64,000 bases of DNA from assembly GCA_017634455.1 (NCBI GenBank), contig JAGBNK010000022.1, forward strand, positions 50,151-114,150, in the 5' to 3' direction. Origin of the DNA: Lachnospiraceae bacterium (GTDB lineage Bacteria > Bacillota > Clostridia > Lachnospirales > Lachnospiraceae). The notes beneath the pieces were generated by a model, which made no database searches, was not told the origin of the DNA, and saw nothing but the letters and a program-made list of their open reading frames with translations. The translations under genes and the position numbers were made by a program. Below are positions 54,253 to 63,755 of the stretch, piece after piece (position 1 is the stretch's first letter; every line of letters starts with the position of its first letter).

Positions 54253-56643
54253 ATGGATATCAACAACACACTTGCCAAAGAACTTGGCATTAAACCACAG
54301 CAGGTAGAGGCCACGGTTCGATTAATTGACGAGGGTAACACGATACCATTTATTGCCAGATATCGTAAAGAAGTTACCGGAGCACTCAATGATGAGGTGC
54401 TCCGTAATCTTTTTAATAGATTAAATTATCTGCGCAATTTGGAAGATCGTAAAGCAACAGTTATAGCAAGCATTGAGGAACAGGGTAAGCTTACAGAGGA
54501 GTTAAAGGCTCAGATTATTGCAGCAGAGACTCTTGTTGTAGTTGAGGACTTATATAGACCTTACAAGCAGAAGCGCCGCACTCGTGCTACAATTGCCAAG
54601 GAGAGAGGCTTAGAGCCATTGGCTGAGATTATTATTTCACAGAAGGCTGACAAGGCTGTATCTGAGATTGCAGCTGATTTCGTAGATCCTGAGAAGGAAG
54701 TGAACACAGCTGAGGATGCTATTGCTGGAGCTATGGATATTATTGCTGAGCAGATAAGCGACGAGGCTGATTACAGAATCTGGATTAGAGATATTACAGA
54801 AAAGCAGGGTAGAATTATTTCTACTGCCAAGGATGCAGAGGCTGAGTCGGTTTATGAGATGTATTATGATTTTAATGAACCGATTGCCAAGCTTCCAGGA
54901 CACAGAGTGCTGGCATTGAACCGTGGCGAGAAGGAGAAGATTCTCGTTGTGAAGATTGAAGCTCCTGTGGATGATATTTTGAAATATTTGGCAAAGCAGG
55001 TAATTACAGAAGACAATGAGTTTACTAATGAAATTTTGGAAAATGTAATTGCTGATGCCTATGACAGACTTATTGCACCAGCTATTGAGCGTGAAATCAG
55101 AAACTCCCTCACAGAAAAAGCTGAGGATGGAGCTATCAAAGTATTTGGCAAGAATCTGACACAGCTTCTTATGCAGCCACCAATTGCTGGCAAGGTTGTA
55201 TTGGGCTGGGATCCTGCTTTTAGAACAGGTTGTAAGTTGGCAGTAGTTGATGAGACTGGCAAGGTCCTTGATACAACTGTTATATTCCCGACTGCTCCTC
55301 AGAACAAGGTGGCAGAGTCTGAGATTGTATTGAAGAGATTGATTTCTAAATACAATATCAGCTTGATTTCTGTGGGAAATGGTACAGCTTCTAGAGAATC
55401 AGAACAGGTTATTGTAAATCTGTTAAAGGATATTCCTGTCCCAGTACAGTATGTTATTACAAATGAAGCTGGTGCTTCAGTTTATTCTGCAAGTAAGCTG
55501 GCTACAGAGGAGTTCCCTAACTTTGATGTGGGACAGCGTAGTGCTGCTTCCATTGCAAGACGACTTCAGGATCCGTTGGCAGAGCTTGTAAAGATTGATC
55601 CGAAATCTATTGGAGTAGGTCAGTATCAGCATGATATGAACCAGAAGAAGTTGGGCGAAGCTCTTGGTGGAGTAGTAGAGGACTGTGTTAACAGAGTTGG
55701 TGTAGATGTAAATACTGCATCAGCATCTCTTCTTGAATATGTATCAGGTATCAACAAGACTATTGCCAAAAATATCGTGGCTTACAGAGAGGAGAATGGT
55801 AAATTCACTTCCCGTGCTGAAATCCTAAAGGTTCCTAAGCTTGGACCAAAGGCTTACGAGCAGTGTGCTGGTTTCCTTCGCATCCTGGGTGGCAAGAATC
55901 CTCTGGATGCTACAAGTGTACATCCTGAGAGCTACAAGGTTACAACAGCTCTCCTCGAGAAGACAGGACATGATGTGGCTGAAATTACAGCTGGTGGAAT
56001 GTCTGGAATTGAGAAGGAAATAACAGATGTAAATAAATTGGCAGAGGAGCTTGGAGTAGGTGCCATGACCTTGGAGGATATCCTGAAGGAACTTGCAAAG
56101 CCAGGTAGAGATCCTCGTGAAGATATGCCAAAACCAATTTTGAGAAGTGATGTACTCTCTATGGAAGACTTGAAACCGGGTATGGTATTAAAGGGAACTG
56201 TGAGAAATGTTATCGATTTCGGTGCCTTTGTTGATATCGGTGTTCACCAGGATGGTTTGGTACATTTATCACAGATGAGCGACAGATATATCCAGCATCC
56301 TCTTGATGTAGTTAGCGTAGGCGATATTGTAGATGTAGAAGTAATGGAAGTGGATTTGAAGAAGCAGAGAATCCAGCTTACCATGAAGATTGGCGGAGCA
56401 GCTGGAGACAACAAGGTGCAGGGTGCTACCGGTACCAAGAAGTCTGCTAATGGTATTGACAATAATAAATCACAGGGCAATGGTGGACGCGGTAATAAGC
56501 CTGCTCGCAAGAATGATGCCAGAGGAAATGGCAACAAGAATGGTAATAGAAATGGAAATAAGAACGGCAATAAGAATGGCAACAAGAATTTCCACCACGG
56601 CAACCATTTCTTCGATAATATTGTAATTCCTCCATCTAAGTAA
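54253..56643 (+). CDS. tex: RNA-binding transcriptional accessory protein Tex
   Basis: 796 residues. The N-terminal Tex domain begins with ELGIKPQQVEATVRLIDEGNTIPFIARYRKE; next come the YqgF-like RNase H fold (about 315-440: LGWDPAFRTGCKLAVVD), helix-hairpin-helix motifs (about 490-560) and an S1 RNA-binding domain (about 640-715: GMVLKGTVRNVIDFGAFVDIGVHQDGLVH). It binds nucleic acid and affects transcription fidelity or termination. The tail beyond 720 is extended and Asn/Gly/Lys-rich, unlike shorter Tex homologues. Confidence 0.95.
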   Translation: MDINNTLAKELGIKPQQVEATVRLIDEGNTIPFIARYRKEVTGALNDEVLRNLFNRLNYLRNLEDRKATVIASIEEQGKLTEELKAQIIAAETLVVVEDLYRPYKQKRRTRATIAKERGLEPLAEIIISQKADKAVSEIAADFVDPEKEVNTAEDAIAGAMDIIAEQISDEADYRIWIRDITEKQGRIISTAKDAEAESVYEMYYDFNEPIAKLPGHRVLALNRGEKEKILVVKIEAPVDDILKYLAKQVITEDNEFTNEILENVIADAYDRLIAPAIEREIRNSLTEKAEDGAIKVFGKNLTQLLMQPPIAGKVVLGWDPAFRTGCKLAVVDETGKVLDTTVIFPTAPQNKVAESEIVLKRLISKYNISLISVGNGTASRESEQVIVNLLKDIPVPVQYVITNEAGASVYSASKLATEEFPNFDVGQRSAASIARRLQDPLAELVKIDPKSIGVGQYQHDMNQKKLGEALGGVVEDCVNRVGVDVNTASASLLEYVSGINKTIAKNIVAYREENGKFTSRAEILKVPKLGPKAYEQCAGFLRILGGKNPLDATSVHPESYKVTTALLEKTGHDVAEITAGGMSGIEKEITDVNKLAEELGVGAMTLEDILKELAKPGRDPREDMPKPILRSDVLSMEDLKPGMVLKGTVRNVIDFGAFVDIGVHQDGLVHLSQMSDRYIQHPLDVVSVGDIVDVEVMEVDLKKQRIQLTMKIGGAAGDNKVQGATGTKKSANGIDNNKSQGNGGRGNKPARKNDARGNGNKNGNRNGNKNGNKNGNKNFHHGNHFFDNIVIPPSK
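56525..56592 (+). repeat. Asn-Gly-Lys codon repeat in tex
   Basis: About five copies of a 12-base unit encoding GNKN or GNRN (such as GGCAACAAGAAT). It forms a disordered basic tail that may bind RNA. Confidence 0.75.
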
Positions 56644-56751
56644 GGGGAAGATTTGGTAATCATTTATTAAAGTGATTGTTGATTCTTTTGTTAAAATAGC
56701 TATTGGTTATTGACAGGAATAGACTAATTTAATATATTTATACATGATATA

Positions 56752-56892
56752 GGAATCTTCGGGGCAGGGTGAAATTCCCGACCGGCGGTGAGCTGATTAA
56801 TCAGTAAGTCCGTGAGCCTGAGTGCAATCGATGGCCGAACCAGTGAGAATCTGGTACCGACAGTACAGTCTGGATGAGAGAAGATGAGTGTT
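56752..56892 (+). ncRNA. FMN riboswitch (RFN element)
   Basis: Core GGGGCAGGGTGAAATTCCCGACCGGCGGT, then AAGTCCGTGAGCC, GATGGCCGAACCAGTGAGAATCTGG and CAGTCTGGATGAGAGAAGATG match the RFN consensus. It binds FMN and represses downstream riboflavin genes. A terminator follows at 56907, then ribU. This accounts for most of the 393-base gap after tex. Confidence 0.96.
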
Positions 56893-56906
56893 ATACGTGG
56901 ATTTAT

Positions 56907-56939
56907 GCCCCGAGTATACTAATATACTCGGGGCTTTTT
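56907..56939 (+). terminator. FMN-riboswitch expression-platform terminator
   Basis: Stem GCCCCGAGTATA/TATACTCGGGGC with CTAA loop and five T, 15 bases after the aptamer. Confidence 0.93.
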
Positions 56940-57036
56940 GTTGTTATGATCTGCTATTACGCTTGCTTGCCGATTTTCCTACATTAATAAATTAATGTGA
57001 GGCTTGATATAATCAGGCCGGAAAAGGAGAAAAATT

Positions 57037-57693
57037 ATGAGTAACAACACAATGACCGCCAACATGGCCGCAACAGACAAGAAGAGCAAGATAGGTGTGA
57101 GACAAATCACTGTGACAGCAATGCTTTCAGCAGTAGCATTTGTTCTTATGTATTTGGAAATACCTGTACCGGTAATTCCAAGTTTTATTAAGTTTGATTT
57201 CTCGGATTTGCCAGCATTATTGGGAGCATTTGCATTGGGACCAGTATATGGTGTGTTGATTGAACTTGTGAAAAATGTACTCCACCTGGTGGTTTCACAG
57301 AGCATGTTCATTGGGGAGTTGTCTAACTTTATTTTGGGAGCAACATTTACATTTACAGCAGGTCTTGTTTATAAGTTAAATAAGAACAAGAGAGGCGCAA
57401 TTGTAGGTGGAATTGTTGGAGCTTTGGTTATGGGAATTGTCAGCGTGCCAGCTAATTACTTCGTAGTATATCCGGTATACGTACAGGCTTACTTCAGTGG
57501 CGTGGAGCAGGTGTGTGTAGATATGTATTCTGCTATTTCATCAGGAGTATTTCATGCTGGAGAGATGAAGTCATTGTTACAGTGCTTGTTGGTATTTAAC
57601 CTGCCATTTACAGTAGTGAAGGAACTTATCTCGGTACTTATTACAATGTTTATTTATAAGCCTCTGTCACCACTTCTTCATGGTAAGAACTAA
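57037..57693 (+). CDS. ribU: Riboflavin ECF transporter S component RibU
   Basis: 218 residues with about six membrane helices. Signatures are PVPVIPSFIKFDFSDLPALLGAFALGP and ELVKNVLHLV, characteristic of RibU riboflavin-binding S components. Its own EcfA/T partners are not adjacent, so it presumably uses a shared energising module; the fused module at 5520-8289 is one candidate. The FMN riboswitch upstream supports riboflavin as substrate. AAAGGAG precedes the ATG. Confidence 0.94.
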   Translation: MSNNTMTANMAATDKKSKIGVRQITVTAMLSAVAFVLMYLEIPVPVIPSFIKFDFSDLPALLGAFALGPVYGVLIELVKNVLHLVVSQSMFIGELSNFILGATFTFTAGLVYKLNKNKRGAIVGGIVGALVMGIVSVPANYFVVYPVYVQAYFSGVEQVCVDMYSAISSGVFHAGEMKSLLQCLLVFNLPFTVVKELISVLITMFIYKPLSPLLHGKN

Positions 57694-57795
57694 TTTATAG
57701 ATCATTAGATTTGTCAGTTGTTCTGACATTGAATCTGGTCTGGCTTTTAAGGGCGGATTTTCTAGAATTAATTATATGGATACATGATATGAATA

Positions 57796-57837
57796 GACCT
57801 GATTTCCGTGGTTTGTACCGTGGGATTAGGTCTTTTG
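57796..57837 (+). terminator. Intrinsic terminator after ribU
   Basis: Imperfect stem GACCTGATTTCCGTGG with CCGTGGGATTAGGTC, followed by TTTTG. Confidence 0.65.
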
Positions 57838-57897
57838 TATTTGTTAGAAATGTGCTAAAATTAAGTAGATTATAAATTGATACTAGGAGGACTATGT

Positions 57898-58398
57898 ATG
57901 TCCACAGAATTTGACGTTAAATTATCAGCAAATGATATGTATGCATTCAATATGTATCATGCTTACACATCTGTTCAAGGCATTGTGCCAGTGGTTTTGG
58001 GAATAGCTGTTTTGACCATTGCCTGTATATCGGATGATTTTCAGGGAGGCTTCTCCAGATATTTATATATGTTGATTGGCCTGGTCTTCATTTTATATAT
58101 CCCATTATCTTTGTGGATGAGAGCACGCAGAGTCATTTTGATGGATGATGTGTTAGGAAATCCTATTCATTATAATCTCTGTGATGAAGGAGTGGTTGTT
58201 ACTGCTCACAACGGAGAGAGTGCTACCTTGGAATGGCAATATGTCTACAAGGCAGTTTCTACCAAGAAGATGGTATATATATTCAGTAACAGGGTAAATG
58301 CTTATATAATTCCAAAGGCAGCTGTTGGTGATAAATTGGATGATATGTATGCTATTATCAAGGCAAATGTTGCTGATTACAGAGTGAAATTAAAATAG
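57898..58398 (+). CDS. YcxB-like membrane protein
   Basis: 166 residues with two central membrane helices (about 33-50 and 58-78). The C-terminal half carries the pattern LEWQYVYKAVSTKKMVYIF and NAYIIPKAAV, as in the YcxB-like family (PF14317). Function is unknown. ATG 57898 is seven bases after AGGAGG; a nearby out-of-frame ATG at 57894 is too close. It may be the first gene of the tsa operon, 26 bases before tsaE. Confidence 0.8.
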   Translation: MSTEFDVKLSANDMYAFNMYHAYTSVQGIVPVVLGIAVLTIACISDDFQGGFSRYLYMLIGLVFILYIPLSLWMRARRVILMDDVLGNPIHYNLCDEGVVVTAHNGESATLEWQYVYKAVSTKKMVYIFSNRVNAYIIPKAAVGDKLDDMYAIIKANVADYRVKLK

Positions 58399-58424
58399 AT
58401 TATTACAGAAATCACGAGGAAACT

Positions 58425-58850
58425 ATGGTTATAGAGACAAATTCACCGGAGGAGACCTTTGAACTGGGCAGACAGCTGGGACAGAAGGCTACAGCCGGGG
58501 AGGTATATACATTGATTGGTGATTTAGGTGTGGGCAAGACAGCTTTGACACAGGGAATCGCCAAAGGACTGGGGATTGATGAACCTATAAGCAGTCCAAC
58601 ATTTACAATAGTACAGGTATATGAATCAGGTAGAATCCCTTTTTATCATTTCGATGTATATCGCATAGGCGATGTGGAAGAAATGGATGAGATTGGTTTT
58701 GATGATTATGTATATGGTGAGGGATTGACCATGATTGAGTGGGCGAATCTAATCGAGGAGATTCTGCCAGAACATTATTCCCAGATTACTATTGAGAAAG
58801 ACTTAGAGCGGGGCTTTGATTACCGCCGAATTACTATAGAGGAAATCTAA
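58425..58850 (+). CDS. tsaE: t6A synthesis ATPase TsaE
   Basis: 141 residues. The P-loop GDLGVGKTA is at 32-40, followed by SSPTFTIVQVYESG and the conserved FYHFDVYRIGD. TsaE drives the TsaB-TsaD complex that adds threonylcarbamoyl to A37 of ANN-decoding tRNAs. The stop and the tsaB start share one base, so they are coupled. Confidence 0.94.
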   Translation: MVIETNSPEETFELGRQLGQKATAGEVYTLIGDLGVGKTALTQGIAKGLGIDEPISSPTFTIVQVYESGRIPFYHFDVYRIGDVEEMDEIGFDDYVYGEGLTMIEWANLIEEILPEHYSQITIEKDLERGFDYRRITIEEI

Positions 58851-59557
58851 TGAAGATATTAGGAATAGAAAGCTCTGGACTGGTTGCCAGCGTTGCAGTA
58901 TACGAAAATGGCATTATACAGGGCGCATTTACTACCAATTTTAAGAAGACACACTCACAGACATTGCTTCCAATGCTGGATGTGTTAAAAGATACATTGA
59001 ATCTGGATTTGGATACAGTTGATGCTATTGCAGTAGCAGCTGGTCCTGGTTCTTTTACAGGACTTCGAATTGGCTCAGCTACAGCCAAGGGTATAGGATT
59101 GGCAATTGATAAACCACTTATTGCAGTACCTACTTTGGAAGCTATGGCATATGGGCTGTGGGGAAATGATGGTCTGGTATGTCCTATGATGGATGCCAGA
59201 AGAAATCAGGTCTTTACAGCTATATATAAATTTGAAAATGGTCAGATGGAAGTTGTCAAGGAACAATGCCCTATGGATATTAATGAACTTATAGAGGAGT
59301 TAAATTCACGTGATTCACAGATTACATTCCTTGGAGACGGAGCAGTAGTACAGCATAATACTATTGAAGAGAAATGTCAGGTGCCTCATCTATTTGCGCC
59401 AGCGCATTTATCAAATCAAAGTGCTGCATCCTTATGCGCTAGAGCTGCTATATATTATGAGCAGGGCAAGACTGTAAGCGCAGATGATTTCAGACCTGAT
59501 TATTTGAGATTGTCTCAGGCTGAGCGTGAGCGAGCTGAGAGACTGAAGCAGGAGTAA
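58850..59557 (+). CDS. tsaB: t6A synthesis protein TsaB
   Basis: 235 residues of ASKHA fold. LGIESSGLVASVAVYENG, THSQTLLPMLD and AAGPGSFTGLRIGSATAKG are TsaB signatures. It is the scaffold partner of TsaD. One base separates it from rimI. Confidence 0.94.
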   Translation: MKILGIESSGLVASVAVYENGIIQGAFTTNFKKTHSQTLLPMLDVLKDTLNLDLDTVDAIAVAAGPGSFTGLRIGSATAKGIGLAIDKPLIAVPTLEAMAYGLWGNDGLVCPMMDARRNQVFTAIYKFENGQMEVVKEQCPMDINELIEELNSRDSQITFLGDGAVVQHNTIEEKCQVPHLFAPAHLSNQSAASLCARAAIYYEQGKTVSADDFRPDYLRLSQAERERAERLKQE

Positions 59558-59558
59558 T

Positions 59559-60002
59559 ATGTCCATAAGAGATGCCAGACTGGAAGATTTGCCAGTTATA
59601 TTGGAAATAGAAGAAAAAACATTTTCCACACCATGGAAAATACAAGGATTCGAGGATGCTTACTGTGATGACAGAGCTATATTTCTCGTAAATGAGGTGG
59701 AAGGGCATATTGCATCCTATGGCATAATGTATGTGGCGGCAGATGAGGCAGAATTGCCAGATATAGCATGTGCACCTGAATACAGACGCAGGGGCCTTAC
59801 AGAGGAATTGTTACGAGAACTTATTGATAGATCTGCCCAGGCGGGAGCTAGACGGTTTTTTCTGGAAGTGAGACAAACCAATGTGGGAGCACAGAATATG
59901 TATGCCAAGGTTGGATTTGGCCAGGTTGGAATTAGACCTGGATTTTATAGAAACCCAGATGAGGACGCTTATGTGATGTCCTTGGATTTAGATAATATAT
60001 AA
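59559..60002 (+). CDS. rimI: Ribosomal-protein-alanine N-acetyltransferase RimI
   Basis: 147 residues of GNAT fold. The start MSIRDARLEDLPVILEIEEKTFSTPW is typical of RimI, with the acetyl-CoA loop APEYRRRGLTEELLREL and the NVGAQNMYAKVGF motif. It acetylates N-termini, classically ribosomal protein S18. Its position after tsaB is conserved widely. Confidence 0.92.
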   Translation: MSIRDARLEDLPVILEIEEKTFSTPWKIQGFEDAYCDDRAIFLVNEVEGHIASYGIMYVAADEAELPDIACAPEYRRRGLTEELLRELIDRSAQAGARRFFLEVRQTNVGAQNMYAKVGFGQVGIRPGFYRNPDEDAYVMSLDLDNI

Positions 60003-60014
60003 AGGAAGAATTAG

Positions 60015-60926
60015 ATGTTAGATGTATGCTTGCTGGGTACAGCTGGGATGATGCCACAGCCACACAGATGGTTGACGGCGCTTATGACAAGATATAATGG
60101 CAGCAGCTTATTAATTGATTGTGGTGAGGGTACACAGATTGCAATGAAGGAGGCTGGGCTTAGTCCTAATCCTATTGATATTATTTGTTTCACCCACTAC
60201 CATGCGGACCATATAAGTGGATTGCCGGGATTGCTTCTGTCAATGGGAAATTCGGACAGGACAGAACCAGTTACAATGATAGGTCCCAAGGGGCTCAAGA
60301 CTGTGGTAAATGCTCTTCGAGTTATTGCTCCGGAGTTACCATTTCCTATAGAATATGTGGAAATCGATGGTGACGAAGCCTCTTATGAGATAAATGGATA
60401 TCATATAACAGCCTATAAGGTGAAGCATAATATTACCTGTTATGGATATACTATAGATATTCCTAGAGCTGGAAAGTTCTCGGTGGATGCGGCTAAGTCC
60501 TTGGGATTGCCGGTTCAGACATGGAGTCTGTTGCAAAAAGGCAACAATGTAGAGTTTGAAGGCAAGACTTACACCCCGGATATGGTTATGGGACCGGATA
60601 GAAGGGGAATTAGATTGGCTTATTGTACTGATAGTCGTCCTTGTGAGGCTATTGTATCCCATGTGAAGGGAGCAGACTTATTTATCTGTGAAGGCATGTA
60701 TGCTGAGAAGGATAAATTGCCCAAGGCCAAAAAGAACAAACATATGACATTTTATGAAGCTGCTCAAATGGCACAGGATGCACAGGTGGAGGAGCTTTGG
60801 TTGACACATTTCTCACCGTCTCTTGTAGGTGCCAAGTCTTATATGGGAGCGGTGAAGAAAATATTTGCCAATGCATATTTAGGTGAGGACGGCAAGAAGA
60901 TAGAACTTGATTTTGTTGAAGAGTAA
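60015..60926 (+). CDS. rnz: Ribonuclease Z (tRNA 3' endonuclease)
   Basis: 303 residues. The metal motif THYHADHISG provides H61, H63, D65 and H66, and the N-terminal LLGTAGMMPQPHRW and LIDCGEGTQIAMKEAG are tRNase Z features; AYCTDSRP and the final WLTHFSP complete the set. It trims tRNA 3' trailers, which suits a strain whose tRNA-Ser gene here lacks an encoded CCA. It sits inside the t6A cluster. Confidence 0.9.
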   Translation: MLDVCLLGTAGMMPQPHRWLTALMTRYNGSSLLIDCGEGTQIAMKEAGLSPNPIDIICFTHYHADHISGLPGLLLSMGNSDRTEPVTMIGPKGLKTVVNALRVIAPELPFPIEYVEIDGDEASYEINGYHITAYKVKHNITCYGYTIDIPRAGKFSVDAAKSLGLPVQTWSLLQKGNNVEFEGKTYTPDMVMGPDRRGIRLAYCTDSRPCEAIVSHVKGADLFICEGMYAEKDKLPKAKKNKHMTFYEAAQMAQDAQVEELWLTHFSPSLVGAKSYMGAVKKIFANAYLGEDGKKIELDFVEE

Positions 60927-60941
60927 GATGGAGGAGTGCAG

Positions 60942-61523
60942 ATGAAGAAGGCATTTAGAATAGGCCTTGTAATATTGCTATCGGTTGCAATCGTGGTAGG
61001 ATATTACTATTATTTATCTCACAAAAATGGCTCGAAGCCATCAGAAGATGCCGAGGAGACAGAAGTAGAATACATACTGTCCAAAGACTTTGAAAAAGAC
61101 TACCCTTCTACTCCGAGAGAGGTGGTTAAATGGTACAATCGTATCATCAAGGCTTTGTATTCTGAGGAGTATGAGGATGAGGATCTGACTGCTATGGGAA
61201 TGCAGGTTCGCCAGCTTCTGGATGAGGAGCTTCTGGAATACAATCCTGAGACTACATATATTGCAAGTCTGAAACAGGATGTAATGGATTATCATGAGCG
61301 TCAGAAGACTATTGTACAGTCCAAGGTTATAGATAGCGCCAATATTACATATGCAACTATTAATGGCTATTATTGTGCTTATGTAGATGCCTATTATTTT
61401 ACAAAAGAAGGTAGCACTTACTCCAGAACATATGAGAAGTTTGTCCTTAGACAGGCTGCTGATGGCAAATGGAAGATTCTTACATTTAAAATGGTAGAAG
61501 GAGACGCAGATGACTGGAAGTGA
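60942..61523 (+). CDS. Membrane-anchored protein, DUF6715-like
   Basis: 193 residues. One membrane helix (about 5-24), a short acidic linker, then an extracytoplasmic domain of about 150 residues starting [27 protein letters not shown] and ending DGKWKILTF, resembling a SnoaL/NTF2-type fold. Similar proteins in Lachnospiraceae are listed as DUF6715; I am not certain. ATG 60942 follows GGAGG. It overlaps tsaD by 14 bases, so it is co-translated with the t6A genes, but its role is unknown. Confidence 0.68.
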   Translation: MKKAFRIGLVILLSVAIVVGYYYYLSHKNGSKPSEDAEETEVEYILSKDFEKDYPSTPREVVKWYNRIIKALYSEEYEDEDLTAMGMQVRQLLDEELLEYNPETTYIASLKQDVMDYHERQKTIVQSKVIDSANITYATINGYYCAYVDAYYFTKEGSTYSRTYEKFVLRQAADGKWKILTFKMVEGDADDWK

Positions 61524-62538
61524 TAAAGTGAGAATTCTCGCTATTGAGAGCTCTTGTGACGAGACTGCTGCAGCTGTAGTGGTTAATGGACGAGAAGTAT
61601 TGAGCAATGTGATCTCGACACAGATTCCTATACATACATTGTATGGTGGCGTGGTGCCTGAGATTGCTTCTAGAAAACATATAGAGAGAGTGAACCAGGT
61701 GGTAAAGGAAGCTTTGAAGGAAGCCAATACTACTTTGGATGAAATTGATGCAATAGGAGTAACATATGGCCCCGGATTGGTCGGGGCTCTTTTAGTGGGA
61801 TTATCAGCTGCCAAGGCCATTGCCTGGGCCAAGGATATTCCACTTGTTGGAGTTCATCATATTGAGGGACATATATGTGCTAATTATATAGAAGATATTC
61901 ATTTGGAACCTCCATTTATGTGTCTGGTGGTATCAGGTGGTCATACACATTTGGTAAATGTAGCTGACTATGGCAAATATGAGATTTTAGGTCGCACAAG
62001 AGATGATGCGGCTGGAGAAGCGTTTGATAAAGTGGCTCGCGCTATCGGATTAGGATATCCGGGAGGACCAAAGGTTGAAGTTAAAGCCAAAGAGGGCAAT
62101 CCACATGCTATTAAGTTCCCAGTGGCCAAGGTAGATGACGGAGTATATGATTTCAGTTTCAGTGGATTGAAGTCTGCTGTGTTAAATTATATTAATGGTG
62201 CTCAGATGAAGGGGGAGACAATAAATGAAGCTGATATTGCAGCATCATTTCAACAGGCTGTCATCGATGCTCTCGTGGGAAATGCCATGAAGGCTATTGA
62301 TGAGTATGGAACTACTAAATTCGCTATAGCTGGTGGAGTGGCTTCTAACAAAACACTAAGTGCAGCTTTGGAAAAGGCTTGCCAGGAGAAGGGTGTGGAA
62401 TTTTATCACCCGGCTCCAATACTATGTACAGATAATGCGGCTATGATTGGCGCAGCTGCATATTATGAGTATATAAATGGAAGAAGAGATGGATGGGATC
62501 TGAATGCGATTCCTAATTTGGTTTTGGGAGAGAGATAA
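61510..62538 (+). CDS. tsaD: t6A synthase subunit TsaD
   Basis: 342 residues. [16 protein letters not shown] is the signature N-terminus; the metal ligands are H117 and H121 in GVHHIEGHI, and VSGGHTHL and [13 protein letters not shown] follow. It transfers threonylcarbamoyl to tRNA A37. ATG 61510 follows AAGGAGACGCAG within the previous gene. Confidence 0.96.
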   Translation: MTGSDKVRILAIESSCDETAAAVVVNGREVLSNVISTQIPIHTLYGGVVPEIASRKHIERVNQVVKEALKEANTTLDEIDAIGVTYGPGLVGALLVGLSAAKAIAWAKDIPLVGVHHIEGHICANYIEDIHLEPPFMCLVVSGGHTHLVNVADYGKYEILGRTRDDAAGEAFDKVARAIGLGYPGGPKVEVKAKEGNPHAIKFPVAKVDDGVYDFSFSGLKSAVLNYINGAQMKGETINEADIAASFQQAVIDALVGNAMKAIDEYGTTKFAIAGGVASNKTLSAALEKACQEKGVEFYHPAPILCTDNAAMIGAAAYYEYINGRRDGWDLNAIPNLVLGER

Positions 62539-63237
62539 ATGAGTGACAAGATTAGTGCAATTATTCTGGCTGCCGGTGCGGGGAGAAGAATGAACTCAGA
62601 TATACCGAAACAATATATGCCAGTGGCCGGAAAGCCGCTGGTTGTTTATTCTCTGGAAATATTTGACCAGAGCTCGGTGGATGAGATTATCCTGGTGGTG
62701 GCTTCCGGAGATGAAGACTACTGCAAGGAAGAGATAGTGAACAAATATAATATAGGTAAGGTTACAGCTATAGTATCAGGGGGAGCAGAGCGTTACGACT
62801 CGGTATATGCAGGCCTTAAGGCTGCCACCGGAGATTATGTAATGATTCATGATTGTGCTCGTGCTTTTGTTACAGAGGATATAATCAACAAGGCTATTGC
62901 TGGAATGAAGGAATATCATGCTTGTGTTGTAGCAGTCCCTAGCAAAGACACTGTGAAGCTTGCTGATGACAATGGATTTGTAGCAGAGACTCCAAATCGA
63001 AGCAGAGTGTGGTCTGTTCAGACTCCTCAGTGTTTTGAATATAATCTGGTGAGAGAAGCTTATGATAAATTGCCGGAGATGAATCTGGAAAATATAACAG
63101 ATGATGCCATGGTGGTGGAGCAGGTATTGCATAAACCTGTGAAGCTTGTAATGGGGGATTACAATAATGTAAAGGTTACTACGCCGGAGGATATGAATCT
63201 GGCTATTAATATTTTGAAATCCCAGGAACGCATATAG
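62539..63237 (+). CDS. ispD: 2-C-methyl-D-erythritol 4-phosphate cytidylyltransferase
   Basis: 232 residues. The nucleotide-binding start AIILAAGAGRRMNSDIPKQYMPVAGKP, the IHDCARAFV motif and VWSVQTPQCF are IspD signatures. It makes CDP-ME in the non-mevalonate isoprenoid pathway. It begins right after the tsaD stop, so it is in the same operon. No ispF follows in the window. Confidence 0.94.
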   Translation: MSDKISAIILAAGAGRRMNSDIPKQYMPVAGKPLVVYSLEIFDQSSVDEIILVVASGDEDYCKEEIVNKYNIGKVTAIVSGGAERYDSVYAGLKAATGDYVMIHDCARAFVTEDIINKAIAGMKEYHACVVAVPSKDTVKLADDNGFVAETPNRSRVWSVQTPQCFEYNLVREAYDKLPEMNLENITDDAMVVEQVLHKPVKLVMGDYNNVKVTTPEDMNLAINILKSQERI

Positions 63238-63359
63238 GAGATTATTATGTGTTAAATGCGCCGGATATATGTGGTGTAATTGCAAGACTATATATACTAA
63301 ATATTCTGAAAGTATGGTGACACATAATAATAAGAAAGAATATTGTAAATCTTCTGAAC

Positions 63360-63390
63360 AAAACAGGGCCAAAAAGGGGCTCTGTTTTGA
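63360..63390 (+). terminator. Intrinsic terminator of the tsa-ispD operon
   Basis: Stem AAAACAGGGCC/GGCTCTGTTTT with A-rich loop and T-rich end. The rest of the 305-base gap is AT-rich and leads to the tRNA promoter. Confidence 0.8.
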
Positions 63391-63483
63391 TTTGCCTGGC
63401 TATGGAAAAAGCCTGTAAAATGGTGGTTTTTCAGGGGACTGAAAAGTATTTGAAAAAAAGATGAAAAAAAGTGAAAAAAGTTG

Positions 63484-63512
63484 TTGACATGGCATACTCA
63501 CAATGTTAATAT
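63484..63512 (+). promoter_or_regulatory. Strong promoter of tRNA-Ser
   Basis: TTGACA (63484-63489), 17-base spacer, TAATAT (63507-63512), with A-tracts upstream like an UP element. Confidence 0.82.
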
Positions 63513-63541
63513 AATTGACGTGCTGTGAAACACGGCAACAC

Positions 63542-63627
63542 GCAGGGGTATCGAAGTGGTCATAACGAGGCGGTCTTGAAAACCGTTTGTCCGCAAGGGC
63601 GCGTGGGTTCGAATCCCACCCCCTGCG
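63542..63627 (+). tRNA. tRNA-Ser (anticodon UGA)
   Basis: 86 bases. Acceptor GCAGGGG pairs with CCCCTGC, then discriminator G. T8-A9, a D arm beginning TCGAAGTGGT, anticodon loop CTTGAAA with TGA, a long variable arm (TTGTCCGCAAGGGCGCG) typical of class II tRNA-Ser, and T arm GTGGGTTCGAATCCCAC. No CCA is encoded; CTCC follows. Confidence 0.96.
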
Positions 63628-63664
63628 CTCCAGAATAACAACTTATAAGATGGTATTCTGGGAG
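63628..63664 (+). repeat. Hairpin directly after tRNA-Ser
   Basis: CTCCAGAATA (63628-63637) pairs with TATTCTGGGAG (63654-63664) with one bulge. No T run, so it may be a processing or pausing hairpin. Confidence 0.6.
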
Positions 63665-63720
63665 ATGAAAATAACATCGAAAAAGCTTGAAAAACTTTTT
63701 TAAAAAATGAAAAAAAGTTG

Positions 63721-63749
63721 TTGACAAGCTAAAACGAAAATGTTATTAT
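63721..63749 (+). promoter_or_regulatory. rRNA operon promoter
   Basis: TTGACA (63721-63726), 17-base spacer, TATTAT (63744-63749), preceded by an A/T-tract UP-like region that resembles the tRNA-Ser promoter (shared AAAAAAGTTGTTGACA). Confidence 0.87.
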
Positions 63750-63755
63750 TATCTA

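Noticed and set aside
61041..61832. 263-residue open frame on the minus strand
   Set aside because: It is antisense to tsaD and the DUF6715-like gene, with no ribosome site and low-complexity, Cys/Ser/Thr-rich composition.
62776..63372. 198-residue minus-strand frame over ispD
   Set aside because: Antisense shadow of ispD; no recognisable domain or ribosome site.
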